In this document: piece after piece, positions 28,441 to 40,500 of the stretch
Numbering within the stretch: the first letter of the stretch is position 1
How the letters are laid out: every line of letters starts with the position of its first letter
Assembly: GCA_948567375.1 (NCBI GenBank)
Contig: OX419756.1
Coordinates: 28,746,552 to 28,810,551, forward strand
Source: Lunularia cruciata
Taxonomy: Eukaryota > Streptophyta > Marchantiopsida > Lunulariales > Lunulariaceae
Direction of reading: 5' to 3'
Length of the DNA stretch: 64,000 bases
The notes under the pieces: generated by a model
Database searches by the model: none
What the model was told of the DNA's origin: nothing
Seen by the model: only the letters and a program-made list of their open reading frames with translations
Program-made: the position numbers and the translations under genes

Positions 28441-31393
28441 TGTGACAACTTGGCAAATATGACTTTTGCGGTAATTGGGTCAGTAAAGTTTGTTCCCGCA
28501 GAGATACTACTCAGAATTGGTCAAATACAAAGTCAAAAGTTACAATTGCAGTTCTTCTTGATGTCTTCTTTAATCTCTCAGGTAGAAACTACACCCAAAA
28601 GAGAGTAACAAGCTCACAAACTTGACAACTTGTCATGAATACGCACACATAATCATATCATAGTCAATTCTGTCCAAACAACTCTTGATTGTGATGATTC
28701 AGATTCTCCCGAAGATGGCACTTCACTGCAAAGACCGATTTTGCCTCAGAATTGTGTTCCACCCCTCCATTGAAGGCACAACTTCCTCGATCAAAATTGT
28801 TTTACATCAACTTCGTATTGCAATCACAAATGCAGAATACTAACAACACTACAATTCCTCTCAGATCTGTCAAGGCATTGATCCGATGCACTTCACTCAA
28901 GATCAAACACACAGAATGAAGATCAAGGCTGCAAATTCCAACATCCACAAGCACATTGACTTGCACTTCAGAATTCTCCACACACTTACAAACACAAACA
29001 CAAAATTGACAATCGGAATTAAGCTTAAGCGACGAGTACTAAGAACAGCTTTATCTATCTTCATAAAGTTGAATACTGAATAACATCATTTTGTGAATGC
29101 TCCACTTAAATACTAAAGCAAACGGCAGATTTGCCTACCTAGGCACTGCTTCCTAACATCCTTTCCTACCTACAGATCCCAAGGGACAATCTCTTCATAT
29201 CTGCCCTTTCCTATCTTAGAATTGAGTTCTACCCCGATCCGATGTTGACCTCATCATTGGCTTCCAAACCCGATGATCTTCTCACTATTTCACCTTCTTC
29301 GGGTATGACTGATTCTACTAATTTCTTTACTAATTCTACAACTTCTTCACTACAATCTTCAATTGAACTCTGTTTTACTCCATCTACACTCTTATTTCCC
29401 GACCCACTCTTCTCTAATGTGTCAATTCTCAAGTCCGATGACACTTGAGTTTCTTCATTTGCCACATCGGGTTTCTTCTCCTCTATCATACTATTCCAAA
29501 TTTTCTCTTACTCTGAATTAACTAAATCTAGCCTAAGACTAACATTATTTTCTACCTCCAACATTTTTCTATCCACGCGTTCTCTCAACCAAATTAGCAA
29601 GGTATTCATATCCACGTCCTTGGCTCTTCGCTTCCGGGTCTTCTACACAAGTAACTTCAACTCATGCAGACGAGCTTCTTCCAAATCTCCCTTCAGCCTC
29701 CATGCTTAAGATTGCTTGTAATTTCCCCCAATGTCCCCTACTGATTCCAATGCGTATCCTCGAGAACGCTCTACCTTCAACTCCTCCCGATACATCTGCA
29801 ACTCGTCTTCGTATTCTACAGTGAGCATCTTCTTCTCCTCTGCAATTCTGCACTTCCGCAATTCCCTAGACTCCTCACTTTTCAAGGTGAGCTCTTCTTC
29901 TTCCGAGTCTTCTTCTTGCGACTCAGTTTCTTCATCAGACTCCGACTCCGATGATGCCTCTCTGATAATTTTAGTGGTCTTCAACATCAACCTCCGAGTC
30001 TTGCGTGGGATGGGTGATGATTTGGCTTCTTCGGGTTTACTTTGCTTCTTCATCTTCGGACTGGCCACATCTTAGATCTTCCATTGTCCCGTCCTTGCAA
30101 AGTATTTGTCATTTGCTCGCAAATGAAGCATATACTGTCGCTCCTCTTCGTCTACTTCCCGCCTCAAATTGGGGTGCATGTGTGAGACTATACGATGACG
30201 TTTGTCTTCGGACAGTAAGTTCAGCCCGAAGTAGAAATGAGCCGCAAATGGTGCAAAATAATGCGGTGGCGAGCCCATTCTCCAATTCACCACCATCTGC
30301 CTTGTTCGGTGAGGGAAGCACTTCGCCCAATTCACTGGTACTCCTGCAAACATCTGATGGAAGAAGATTGCCTATTGCATGGTTACATAGGTTGTTCGTT
30401 CCGGCTTGAACATGGCCATCATTGCCCCCATGATACTTCTTTGGATCGGGTCCCGATAAGATTCCACCTTGTAACCATTCATAGTTCGTGGAGCAAAAAA
30501 CGAATTGCAAATCTCCGCCGTCTCCTCTGCAGCATCACACTTCCGATAGAAGGTGATCCATGTCGACTCTCCTGCTTCTCTCCCCAGGACTAACTTCCAA
30601 TCCGACTTAGTCCATCAAGCCGGATTGCCCCTCTTCTCCTCTACTTTGGGACCCTCCTCACAATTACTGGCAGCAATCTCTGCCATCACTCCCGGGAAAC
30701 TGAAATTCCAGTTCCATGCTAAAAAGGTGATACGAAGTCTAACCAAGACTTTGATCCTAGCTATTACATCTACTCTTTGAATTGCACAACCTCTCACTGC
30801 CAGTGCATTGGCCACCTTCTTTGCCATGATTTGTTCTCTTGTTCTACGCTGTTGGAAAATCAGACCCTCTCCTGGACAAGACACTCTAACTCCCTCAGGG
30901 TTTCGGAAAATTTCACTCTCGATAGGCTTCCGGACACGCATTACTACAGGATGACTACTCAAAGGAATTGGGAATTTACTTAGAGGGTTTGAATTCCTCT
31001 TGCGCAGTCGCAATTTTATATTGCCCCAAATTGTAGTCATTCTTCAGTCAATTTTGTCGGTGATTTTCTCTCTTCTGCGTGCACTCCTGGTCACTGTCAA
31101 GACATGATTCTTCTGCCCCCGCCGTTTCTTGAAATGTACTTTCTTGCCACGTACAGAGGTTGTTAAACGGTCTTTGTCTTTCTTGCGTTTTCCAACCCAA
31201 AGACGATGATCTTTGGCCTGTTTCCGGTGTACTCCTCTTCCGAGTACCTCCATCATCGGATCCAATGTAAGCTTCTTTGGTTTTCCTCCAAAGTTACTTT
31301 TGCCTCTTCTTTGTCTGCAATTTGACTTTTCCGTGCTTACTTCATCTCTTAAACCCTACTAACCATAAAAAAACAAAAAATGTGGGTACCACA
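28441..31393 (-). repeat. Element C 3' LTR
   Basis: 2953 bp. On the minus strand it starts TGTGGTACCCACATTT and ends GTTGTCACA. It aligns with 37553-41235 throughout but lacks about 730 bp of the coiled-coil-coding part (junction near 29850-29875). Confidence 0.93.
29229..31256 (-). pseudogene. LTR-encoded ORF, copy in 3' LTR
   Basis: All open parts on the minus strand from ATG 31256 to 29229 are in one frame: a basic N-terminus (Q-A-K-D-H-R ... K-K-V-H-F-K-K-R-R-G-Q-K), a central region (N-W-A-K-C-F ... R-T-R-Q, S-P-P-H-Y-F-A-P-F-A-A-H-F-Y-F), an acidic Ser/Glu tract, and a C-terminus ending E-A-N-D-E-V-N-I-G-S-G. In-frame stops lie at 31044 (TGA), about 30613 (TGA), 30072 (TAA) and a few between 29706 and 29490. 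At the first three sites the other LTR copy has a sense codon or a different stop, so the ancestor was open. The protein family is unknown to me. Confidence 0.6.
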
Positions 31394-31411
31394 TACCCCC
31401 TCCCTCAAATG
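31394..31411 (-). other. Polypurine tract of Element C
   Basis: On the minus strand TTTGAGGGAGGGGGTA directly before the 3' LTR start TGTGG. Confidence 0.75.
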
Positions 31412-31959
31412 TGAGCATCCCCGCGAACACCGACAACCGGGTTTTTATACAAAGTCGGGTTTGGGGTCCAATATTTTCTAACCCTCCAACCATTGACGCA
31501 AGTTGCAAAAGGATTGCCATCCAGGTCTACAAGTTGAATAGAACCATTATCATAAATGTGCATCACACGATACGGTCCCATCCACCTCAAATGTAATTTT
31601 CCTAGAAAAAATAGGTGGCGATTATCATATAATAATACTAGATCTCCTTCTTGAACAGTCACAAGTTTGATTCTTTTATCGTGCCAAACTTTCAGTTGTT
31701 CTTGAATTTCCTTTGTAGTTTGCATTGCATCGCCCCTTTTCTCTTCCAACCACATCAGTTGATGGATCCAAAGATCTTGACTTTCTTCCTCCGACAAACG
31801 TTCTTTGCAAAGTATTCTATATGTCGGTACTTCAAACTCAACTGGTAATATGGGATGCAATCCGTATGTCAGAAAATAAGGAGTTTGCTTGGTAGTAATT
31901 TTTTCCGGTCCGATATGCCCATAACGCTGCAGGTACCTTTGTATCCCAGTCATAGGCAT
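31405..31959 (-). CDS. Element C integrase C-terminal part
   Basis: 184 codons with T-P-Y-F-L-T-Y-G-L-H-P-I-L-P, W-H-D-K-R-I-K, G-D-L-V-L-L-Y and W-M-G-P-Y-R-V, the normal integrase tail without a chromodomain. It overlaps the end of the core frame: a slip in a run of A bases (about 31915) moved it out of frame. Confidence 0.85.
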   Translation of the reverse strand: MPMTGIQRYLQRYGHIGPEKITTKQTPYFLTYGLHPILPVEFEVPTYRILCKERLSEEESQDLWIHQLMWLEEKRGDAMQTTKEIQEQLKVWHDKRIKLVTVQEGDLVLLYDNRHLFFLGKLHLRWMGPYRVMHIYDNGSIQLVDLDGNPFATCVNGWRVRKYWTPNPTLYKNPVVGVRGDAHI

Positions 31960-32686
31960 AATTGACTGTCACCTTATTTAAAATTTTACACAGCAATCCA
32001 TTGGCTTTCTCCATGAGTCCATTTGCTTTCGGGTTGTAAGGCGTGGTCTTCCAATGCTTAATTTGGAAGTATTTGGTTAATGCTTCCACCATTGAGTTCA
32101 AAAAATCAGTTCCTTGATCATTGACCAATTCCAGAGGACACCCATAATGGGAAATGTTGTTTCGGAAGAAAAATTCTGCTACTGTCTCCGCATCATCTCT
32201 TCGTGTTGCCTCTGCTTCCACCATCTTGGTGGCATAATCCGTACATACTAAGATGTACCTCTTCCTTCTGACACGAGTTACTGGTTGAATAGGTCCCACA
32301 AAATCAATACCCCATTTTTCAAATGGGGCCAGAGGCAAAATTGGTTTCAAAGGCCACTGGGAAGTCCCCGTCAGTTTCCCGGTTCTTTGACAGGCATCAC
32401 AACTCCGAATATGGGCATGCGTATCTTTATACATTGTAGGCCACCAATACCCTGCCGACAGAATTTTCTTCACCGTATTTTTCAGGGCATAATGTCCCCC
32501 CGATGCTTCCGAGTGCAAGGATTTGATGACTCCTCCTACTTTGTATGCTTCCAAGCATCTCCGCAGTATCTCATCTTCGCCCATTTTAAACAAAATGTTG
32601 TGTTTTAATTGGTATGGTCCCATTTTCCAAAGGAAGACTGCCCTTTGTTCCGGATCCAGCCCCTCAGGACAATGGCACGTATGCAA
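31838..32686 (-). CDS. Element C integrase zinc and catalytic core
   Basis: H-S-E-A-S-G-G-H-Y ... C-D-A-C-Q-R-T zinc part, core with W-G-I-D-F-V-G-P, V-N-D-Q-G-T-D-F and N-G-L-M-E-K-A-N. The D-D-E triad is present. The same frame links upstream to RNase H across an in-frame TGA (32717-32719). Confidence 0.9.
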   Translation of the reverse strand: MHTCHCPEGLDPEQRAVFLWKMGPYQLKHNILFKMGEDEILRRCLEAYKVGGVIKSLHSEASGGHYALKNTVKKILSAGYWWPTMYKDTHAHIRSCDACQRTGKLTGTSQWPLKPILPLAPFEKWGIDFVGPIQPVTRVRRKRYILVCTDYATKMVEAEATRRDDAETVAEFFFRNNISHYGCPLELVNDQGTDFLNSMVEALTKYFQIKHWKTTPYNPKANGLMEKANGLLCKILNKVTVNYAYDWDTKVPAALWAYRTGKNYYQANSLFSDIRIASHITS

Positions 32687-32716
32687 ATAATGATATTCTG
32701 CTGCATACCGCGTACT

Positions 32717-34010
32717 TCACACCGTCATTAAATGATATAGCTCTTCATCAGGAAACCGATCATCGATTTCCAAATCTTGGTCTTGAGTTTCCAACCTGGA
32801 TAAGAAGTCCGCATTTGAATGCGAAGCTCTTTTCCTTACTTGTATAGTGTATGTGAATTCTTGTAATAACAAGATCCATCGTGCAATTTGCCCGGACAAA
32901 TCCGCCTTCTTGACCAAGTGTTGCAGTGCATAATGGTCCACATAGAAGATGAATTTGTATCCTAACAGATAGTGGCAAAATTTCTTGCAGGCACACACCA
33001 TACCGAGTGCTTCTCTTTCAGTTGTTGAATAGTTCTTTTTAGAAACAAAAAGTTGTCGGCTGGCATAATACACCGGGTAGTCCTTTTTCTTCTCATCCTT
33101 TTGACTTAAGACAACTCCGATGGCCATGGACAAAGTGTCCACATACACATGAAAAGAGGCGTCCCAATCTGGGGCCCTCATGACTGGTGCTTCAACCAAT
33201 TTCTTCTTCAATACTTGGAAAGCTTCTTCCTGAGTTGCTTCCCACATATAATCTTTGGATTTCTTTAGAAGCTTGGTAAGTGGTGCAGCAAGCACGGCAT
33301 AGTTTGACACGAAGCGTCTGCAGTATTCGACATGTCCTAAGAAGGCTCTTAGCTCCTGGAGGTTCTTCGGGGATTCCAAAGCTGCAATTATTTTAACCTT
33401 CTCGACATCCACTTCAATTCCTTGGTTTGACACCCGATCCCCCAAAAGAATTCCTTCCTTCATTGCAAAGAAGCATTTCTCCATGTGTAATGACAAACCG
33501 GCAAAACGGCACCTTTTGAAAGTTTGGCGAAGGTAATCTATATGTACATCTCTTTGCCCAAACACACAAAAATCATCAATGAAGACCTCCACAAATTTTT
33601 GCAGGAAATCTATGAATATTGAATTCATCATCCTTTGGAAAGTAGTAGGAGCATTACACAACCCAAAGGGCATTTGATTGTAAGCAAAAGTGCCCCAATT
33701 AGTTGTGAATGTGGTTTTGTCCTTGTCTTCTTCTCGAATGGATACCTGATTGTATCCTAAAAATCCATCGAGAAAACTATAGCATAGATGACCAGCTACT
33801 TGGTCCAAAATTGTGTTTGTAAATGGTAAAGGATGATGATCCTTTTTGGTGACTGCGTTCAATTTGCAAAAATCTTGGCATACTCAAATTTTCCCGGTCT
33901 TCTTCTTTGGAACAATGACAATGGGGGAAACCCACTCACTGCTTAGAACAGGGAAAATTATTCTGGCCCCTAAGTACTTATCAATTTCATCTTTTACTAG
34001 GAGGGAGTAC
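32717..34010 (-). CDS. Element C reverse transcriptase and RNase H
   Basis: Open from 33862 (381 codons). RT fingers upstream to about 34010 are in a shifted frame. Motifs: L-N-A-V-T-K-K-D-H-H-P-L-P-F, Y-N-Q-V-S-I, P-F-G-L-C-N-A-P, catalytic F-I-D-D-F-C-V-F-G, thumb F-L-G-H-V-E-Y-C-R-R-F, RNase H V-Y-V-D-T, T-E-R-E-A-L and V-D-H-Y-A-L. F replaces Y before I-D-D, as in Element 1, which points to the same broad lineage. Confidence 0.9.
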
Positions 34011-34011
34011 T

Positions 34012-34707
34012 TCAGTTTGGGAGGCGGTATTGTCTTTGCCAAACCAGAACGGCACCTTCAACCAGATCAATCCGGTGCTTGCCAAATTCTTGTGGAATTC
34101 CCGGCATTTGGTCAATAGACCAAGCGACTACATCTTGGAACTCTATAAACAGGGCAGTGTATCCTGCCAACTCCTCTACGGTGACTGTCTTTGAAATTTT
34201 TAAAATCTTTTCTTCAGTCAAGACCACATCTTGACAGTCATTGGGGTTAATGACACCTTCTACGTGACTTACTCGGCTCAACCCAAGTCGTACTGCCATC
34301 AAACCCCCTTCCTCCAAGTCTTGTTCCCCCGAGGTGATGTCGTATGGGTCTTCATCATCGACTTCTACCTCGTAGCATTCCAAATAATTTACTTGGACGT
34401 TGGCTTTGAAGTCCTCAGAAGACAAAGATAATGAATCTTTAGATTCATCCTCGTCTTCTGACGAAGTAGTTTCCCCAAGATGAGGAACCTTCGTCCAACT
34501 TACCGTCACCAACTTTTGTTCTTTAGACGAAATGTCTTTAAATCGTAATTTTTGTTGGTGCCAATTCACCATAACCTGGGCACTGTACAACCAGGATCTC
34601 CCGATCAAGAGAGGGTAGCTAGTTTTGGTTACAGGTCTTAACACAATGTAGTTTAATTTAAAAGGCACCCCTCCGATAATCGTGGTAATATTTGACAGCA
34701 TGCCCAA
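34012..34707 (-). CDS. Element C protease end and linker
   Basis: L-L-I-G-R-S-W-L is the second protease motif. A long acidic linker with S-S-E-D-E-D-E-S follows, and the frame ends at R-Q-Y-R-L-P-N at the RT start. The same frame as the protease part upstream, separated by a TGA at 34777-34779. Confidence 0.82.
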   Translation of the reverse strand: MGMLSNITTIIGGVPFKLNYIVLRPVTKTSYPLLIGRSWLYSAQVMVNWHQQKLRFKDISSKEQKLVTVSWTKVPHLGETTSSEDEDESKDSLSLSSEDFKANVQVNYLECYEVEVDDEDPYDITSGEQDLEEGGLMAVRLGLSRVSHVEGVINPNDCQDVVLTEEKILKISKTVTVEELAGYTALFIEFQDVVAWSIDQMPGIPQEFGKHRIDLVEGAVLVWQRQYRLPN

Positions 34708-34776
34708 GGGCCATCTCCTGGTTTGATCCGCAAACTTAAGAATCCGGGGTGTTGGTTCAAATGTCGTGTACCCCAG

Positions 34777-35645
34777 TCAATGTGCAGTGTCTTCTATCAT
34801 GACATTTACACCCGACCCCGAATCAATGGGTATGGATGTAATCATACAGCCTGCTATCTCCGCATCCACCTTGGGAGATCCCAAGTCTTCTTGTTCAATA
34901 CGATAAATTGTGGGCAGGTCCTTCTTTGTCATCGCCCTTACTTTATTGAGAGCTGAGCTTAGCTGCTTTTTATAAAGCTTATTGTCCTCCCATAATTTCT
35001 TAAACGTGACATTCACGCTTGTAGACGCCATATTTGCCACAATATCGTACTGTGGGACTCCTCCCAATTTCACCTGCTTCGTCTTTGGCTTTGGTTCTGA
35101 GTTGTTTGCTTGTTCAAAGCAAACTTCGGGATGCTTGAGAATGGTCACCGGAGTGCATAGGTGGTTGACCCGATGATCATTGGGTTGACCAACTTCGGCT
35201 TGGATCAAGTCTTTTACTTCAGACCTGATATCTGCCGGAAATACGAGGGTTTGCGTCTTTGCATTTGCCTCCACACTCATCTCCCGCGTGCGTAGTACTG
35301 CTTCCTTAATTTCTTTCTGCAAAGCTTTTGCTTTAGCTTTTGCTAGGACCTTTTCCGCCTTGGAGAGGGAATAGATTTTGGTCGCAGTCTCTTCATTTTC
35401 CGGGAGGAAGACGCCGCCATACTTGGTTCTTCAGAAACTCGGTTCCTTCTCTCCGTGCGAGTTTCTACCTTCAAAATTTTGAGGTCCGGCCAATCTCCTG
35501 CTGAAGCCGGACTTCCTTCTTGAGGCCTTTCTTCCTCAAGGGTAATACAATTGACATTTGCGTCCCCCTTCGCCTGAAGCGCAGCACGCTCAGCAGGAGT
35601 CTGAACATACTTGACAAGGGGCTTCGGATTGGGTGGTTGCGGGCA
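34777..35645 (-). CDS. Element C protease
   Basis: Open part 34777-35322: helical Lys/Ala-rich linker (continuing upstream as K-A-E-K-V-L-A-K-A-K), G-V-P-Q-Y-D-I-V-A-N, then the aspartic protease site I-D-S-G-S-G-V-N-V-M near the end. 35323-35645 continues the linker towards gag with stops. Confidence 0.82.
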
Positions 35646-36149
35646 CTAGTTTCTTGTGTGCCCCGATCCTTTACAATTCCCACAAAGGAGTACGTACCCA
35701 ATTTGTCGTCTTGGCTCCGGACAATTTGGAGCCCAATGTCCCATATAACAAGCACCCGGTGCCACATTTTGAGGTCTACTCTGACCACCCATCGGGGGTC
35801 TTTGTGGGAGAACAATAGGATTGTACTCCTGTGGTCCAAACCTAGGACCTTGATATGATGGGCTTGATGGAGGCTGTGTATCTTGGGTTTGATATACCGT
35901 ATCTTCTTCTTTGCCTTGATCCCATCCAGGAACCCAATCTATTTGTTGCACTAGAAATGCCGTGCGAGTTAAACACTCCGTATTAGCATAGCTGGATTTA
36001 CCACACGCAGTGCACCATACATTTGGTCGTCCAAATGACGGGGGTTTTCTTTGGTCCTTCGCCCCAATCATCTGAATTTTAAAATCCGCAAACTCTTTAA
36101 TCAGAGTTTCCAACTTTTGATCCGCCTTGGATATATTCTTTACTGGCAA
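35646..36149 (-). CDS. Element C gag, nucleocapsid part
   Basis: 168 codons with three Cys clusters: W-C-T-A-C-G-K, C-Y-M-G-H-W-A-P-N-C and C-G-N-C-K-G-S-G-H-T-R-N, related to CCHC knuckles with some positions lost, and a Pro/Gln-rich middle. Same frame as the capsid part at 36177-36596, joined across a stop. Confidence 0.75.
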   Translation of the reverse strand: MPVKNISKADQKLETLIKEFADFKIQMIGAKDQRKPPSFGRPNVWCTACGKSSYANTECLTRTAFLVQQIDWVPGWDQGKEEDTVYQTQDTQPPSSPSYQGPRFGPQEYNPIVLPQRPPMGGQSRPQNVAPGACYMGHWAPNCPEPRRQIGYVLLCGNCKGSGHTRN

Positions 36150-36176
36150 TGTTATGGGCTTCTTTCCTCCATGTCT

Positions 36177-36596
36177 TCATATTTTTCTCGGCTTGGGTTC
36201 TTTGTCAGATTCCAAAGAAGAACTAGAAGAAGTGGAGGATTCTTCCAAAGAAGGAGAAGTACTACATGAAGCTCTTTGTCTTGGCTTTTTGCCTTTCTTC
36301 TCACGATTTCTTTGATTACTGGATGAGTTTGAATGAGCCGCCTCATATCGGGCAACATGTTTGAGGACTTTGTCCAGAGAGGTTACATTTCTCTCCCTGG
36401 CAAAGATTTGAATCTCTGGCGAAAGTCCGCCGAGAAACCAGGTAATGGCTTGGGCATCGGAATACCCCACCATCCCGGATTGCTCCGGAACTCGATTCAA
36501 TAAGGCCATGAACCGCTCAGAGTAATCTCTCAATTTTTCCTTCTTTCCTCGATCCAAATCATTTAGTGCCGCGAAGACACTCGTATCATAATCCAC
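36177..36596 (-). CDS. Element C gag, capsid C-terminal part
   Basis: 140 codons: F-A-A-L-N-D-L-D-R-G-K-K-E-K, L-R-D-Y-S-E-R-F-M-A-L-L-N, A-I-T-W-F-L-G-G-L-S-P-E-I, typical of retrotransposon gag, then a basic and Ser-rich linker. Confidence 0.85.
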   Translation of the reverse strand: MDYDTSVFAALNDLDRGKKEKLRDYSERFMALLNRVPEQSGMVGYSDAQAITWFLGGLSPEIQIFARERNVTSLDKVLKHVARYEAAHSNSSSNQRNREKKGKKPRQRASCSTSPSLEESSTSSSSSLESDKEPKPRKI

Positions 36597-37416
36597 TTCC
36601 CAAAATCATTCCAGGAAGCCATTCCGTAAGTCTGCCCAATCTGCTGGTGTAAATCCCTTCTGCATTACATGAGTATACTAGCTTCGGGCCTTTCTTTTGG
36701 AGCAGACTTGGAAAAATCCGCAGTCGATCCGCAAAGTCATGTTCCTTGTTGGCAAAGGAAATGACTTCGAATTCCTCAATGAATTTGTCAGGATCTTTGT
36801 CTTGCTTTGTACCTTTGTACTTTTGATAAGCATGTTGGGTCACGGGTAATGAAGACATCGTTTGGTGCGGCGGATTTGGGTGTGGTAAGTTTGAACTTAC
36901 GGGAACCGTAGAGCTACTTGGTATGGACGCCGTGTTGTCTGCCCACGGGTTCCAATTTGTCAAGTTCAAATTGGGGTCTTCTTTGACAATTTCTTCTTCT
37001 CTAGTGTTGTCGACTTCAACCCGTTCAGAAGTAAGAGGGTCCACAACTTCCGTCTGATCTTTGAATCTTCTTCGGGATAACCGAGGAATTTTTTGTACCA
37101 GATGCTGACACTCTTCTTCCGTAAGTGTTTGCGCTGTCTTTTCTCAAACAAACTTCTTAATGAAATCGACTTCCTTTACAGCTTTAAGGGAAGTCGGTGT
37201 ACTGGGTCGTAGAACGTATGTCTGCCCGCTCGAGTCTTTCTTGTTCTTGGAAGACGGGGATGAAAAGTAGCCTTGCCAACCTCCTTCGCATCTCTTTTGA
37301 TCAAGTTTGCGCAGGGCTGCTTGTACTTTGTGGAGAAGTTGAAAGTCCAATTCTTCTCGTTCGATTTTGTCTGAAGTGTATGGGGCTTTCAAACGTTCAT
37401 CTTCTTCACGCTGCAC
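36586..37416 (-). pseudogene. Element C gag, N-terminal part
   Basis: Two open parts in the same frame (37416-37144 and 37044-36586). Between them lies a shifted stretch (37151-36966) with the same character. The second has H-A-Y-Q-K-Y-K-G-T-K-Q-D-K-D-P-D-K-F-I-E, the start of the capsid. No clear start codon is left. Confidence 0.7.
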
Positions 37417-37523
37417 CGCTCGTCTTTGAGCTCTCTCTTCCCATTTTTCTCACGATGCAGACATTCATATTGCATGGACACCCAGTTTTGAATTTGGCTT
37501 CGTGTTCTTCCACTTCCAAGATT

Positions 37524-37545
37524 TGTATCCCCGGCAGCGGCTCCA
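37524..37545 (-). other. Primer-binding site of Element C, tRNA-Asp type
   Basis: On the minus strand TGGAGCCGCTGCCGGGGATA, 7 bases after the 5' LTR end, close to the complement of the plant tRNA-Asp 3' end with two mismatches. Confidence 0.78.
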
Positions 37546-37552
37546 AAAATCA

Positions 37553-40500
37553 TGTGACAACCCGGCAAATATCACTTTTGCGGTAATCGGGTCAGTAAAG
37601 TTCATTCCCGCAGAGATACTACTCAGAATTGGTCAAATACAAAGTCAAAAGTCACAATTGCAGTTCTTCTTGGTGTCTTCTTTAATCTCTCAGGTAGAAA
37701 CTACACCCAGAAGAGAGTAACAAGCTCACAAACTTGACAACTTGTCACAAATACGCACACATAATCACATCATAGTCAATTCTATCCAAACAACTCTTGA
37801 TTGTGATGATTCAGATTCTCCCAAAGATGGCACATCACTGCGAAGACAGATTTTGCCTCAGAATTGTGTTCCACCTCTCCACTGAAGGCACAACTTCCAC
37901 GATCAAAATTGCTTCACATCAACTTCGTACTGCAATCACAAATGCAGAATACTAACAACACTACAATTCCTCTCAGATCTGTCAAGGCATTGATCCAATG
38001 CACTTCACTCAAGATCAAACACACAGAATGAAGATCAAGGCTGCAGATTCCAACATCCACAAGCACATTGACTTGCACTTCAGAATTCTCCACACACTTA
38101 CAAACACAAACACAAAATTGACAATCGGAATTAAGCTTAAGCGACGAGTACTGAGAACAGCACTTTGCTTTATCTATCTTCAGAAAGTTGAATACTGAAT
38201 AACATCGTACTGTGAATGCTCTACTTAAATACTGAAGCAAACGGCAGATTTGCCTACCTAGGCACCGCTTCCTAACATCCTTTCCTACCTACAGATCCCA
38301 AGGGACAATCTATCTCTTCATATCTGCCCTTTCTTATCTTAGAACTGACTTCTACCTCGATCCGATGTCGACCTCATCATCGGCTTCCAAACCCGATGAT
38401 CTTCTTACTATTTCACCTTCTTTGGGTATGACTGATTCTACTAATTTCTTTACTAATTCTACAACTTCTTCACTACAATCTTCAATTGAACTCTGTTTTA
38501 CTCCATCTACACTCTTATTTCCCGACCCACTCTTCTCTAATGTGTCAATTCTCAAGTCCAATGATACTTGAGTTTCTTCATCTGCAACATCGGGTTTCTT
38601 CTCCTCTGTCACACTATTCCAAATTTTCTCTAACTCTGAATTGACTAAATCTAGCCTAAGACTAACATTATTTTCTACCTACAACATTTTTCTATCCATG
38701 TGTTCTCTCAACCGAATTAGCAAGGTATTCATATCTACGTCCTTGGCTCTTCGCTTCCGAGTCTCCTGCACAAGTAACTTCAAATCATGCAGACGAGCTT
38801 CTTCCAATCTCCCTTCAGCCTCCGTGCTTAAGATTGCTCGTAATTTCCCCGCAATATCCCCTACTAATTCCGATGCGTATCCTCAAGAACGCTCTACCTT
38901 CAACTCCTCCCGATACATCTGCAACTCGTCTTTGTATTCTGCAGCGAGCATCTTCTTCTCCTCTGCAATTCCACACTTCTGACAAGTTCTCGTAGTCGTT
39001 TCTCTTCTTCGTGCCTGGTCGCCAGCTCTCTCTGCCATGCTTGATCTTTTGCTACGGCACTCTTCTTCAAGCTATCCAACTCCTGCTCCATCACGATGGT
39101 CATCACCTTCAGATGAACATTCTCAACGTGCACATTACTCACTTCCTCCTGCATCTTGCTGAGCCACATCGCCTGCTCCTTCAATTCTCTGGCTTGCTTT
39201 TGCAAGTCTTTCTCCTTCTCTGCGCAACTCCCTTGTAGCACACTTAGCATTTTCTTCCTCGAGTCTTCCTCCCTCCGAAGATCTTCAAGTTCCACACTTC
39301 TTCGGTTTTGATGCTCCTACAGCTCCTGTACTTCCTTCAATAGATGCTTCACCACCTGCAGCTCATTCATCCCTTTCACCCGATCTTGGGCAATTCCCAT
39401 ACGATGTTCTTTCAATAGCTCGAGCAAAGGTGTGACTACCCTCGTCAAATATGCTATCCCGCCGACATTTTCTTCTTCATCGCCACCTTTGTTTGGAGTA
39501 TTCTCCTGCATCATCGGCTCCTTCATTCGAAGTCGTGATCTTTGTATCTTCATAGTGTCGGCACTATCTTCGTCTTGGCCTCTTGAACTTGGCCCCGCGG
39601 GACACTCCTTCTTTGCTTTGGGTTTTGGCTTGTTCTCCATCATTGCCTCACCAGCCTCACTTACCACCACCAATTGTTGGACTTTGGGTTCACCCTCACT
39701 GTTGCTCCTAGACTCCTCACTTTTCAAGGTGAGCTCTTCTTCTTCCGAGTCTTCTTCTTGCGACTCAATTTCTTCATCAGACTCCGACTCCGATGATGCC
39801 TCTCTGACAATTTTAGTGGTCTTCAACATCAGCCTCCGAGTCTTGCGTGGGATGGGCAATGATTTGGCTTCTTCGGGTTTACTTTGCTTCTTTGTCTTCA
39901 AACTGGCCACATCTTTGATCTTCCATTGTCCCGTCCTTGCAAAGTATTTGTCATTCGCTCGCAAATGAAGCATATATTGTCGCTCCTCTTCGTCTGCTTC
40001 TAGTCTCAAATCGGGGTGCATGTGTGAGACCATATGATGATGTTCGTCTTTGGACAGTAAGTTCAGCCTGAAGTAGAAATGAGCCGCAAACGGTGCGAAA
40101 TAATGCGGTGGCGAGCCCGTTCTCCAATTCACCACAATCTGCCTTGTTCGGTGATGGAAGCACTTTGCCCAATTCATTGGTACTCTTGCAAACATCTGAT
40201 GGAAGAAGACTGCTTGCTGCATGGTTACATAGGTCATTTGCTCCGGCTTGAACATGGCCATCATCACCCCCACGATACTTCTTCGGATCGGGTCCCGATA
40301 AGATTCCACCTTGTAACCATTTGTAGTTCGTGGAGCGAAAAACGAATTGCAAATCTCCGCTGTCTCCTTTGCAGCATCACACTTCCGATAGAAGGTGATC
40401 CTTGTCGACTCTCTTGCTTCTCTCCCCAGGACTAACTTCCAATCCGACTCAGTCTATCGAGCCGGATTGCCTCTCTTCTTCTCTACTTCGGGACCCTCCT

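Noticed and set aside
39432-40435. Plus-strand frames of 113-178 codons inside the Element C LTR
   Set aside because: They are antisense shadows of the minus-strand LTR ORF: Ser-rich translations opposite its acidic tract. The sense frame is the conserved one.
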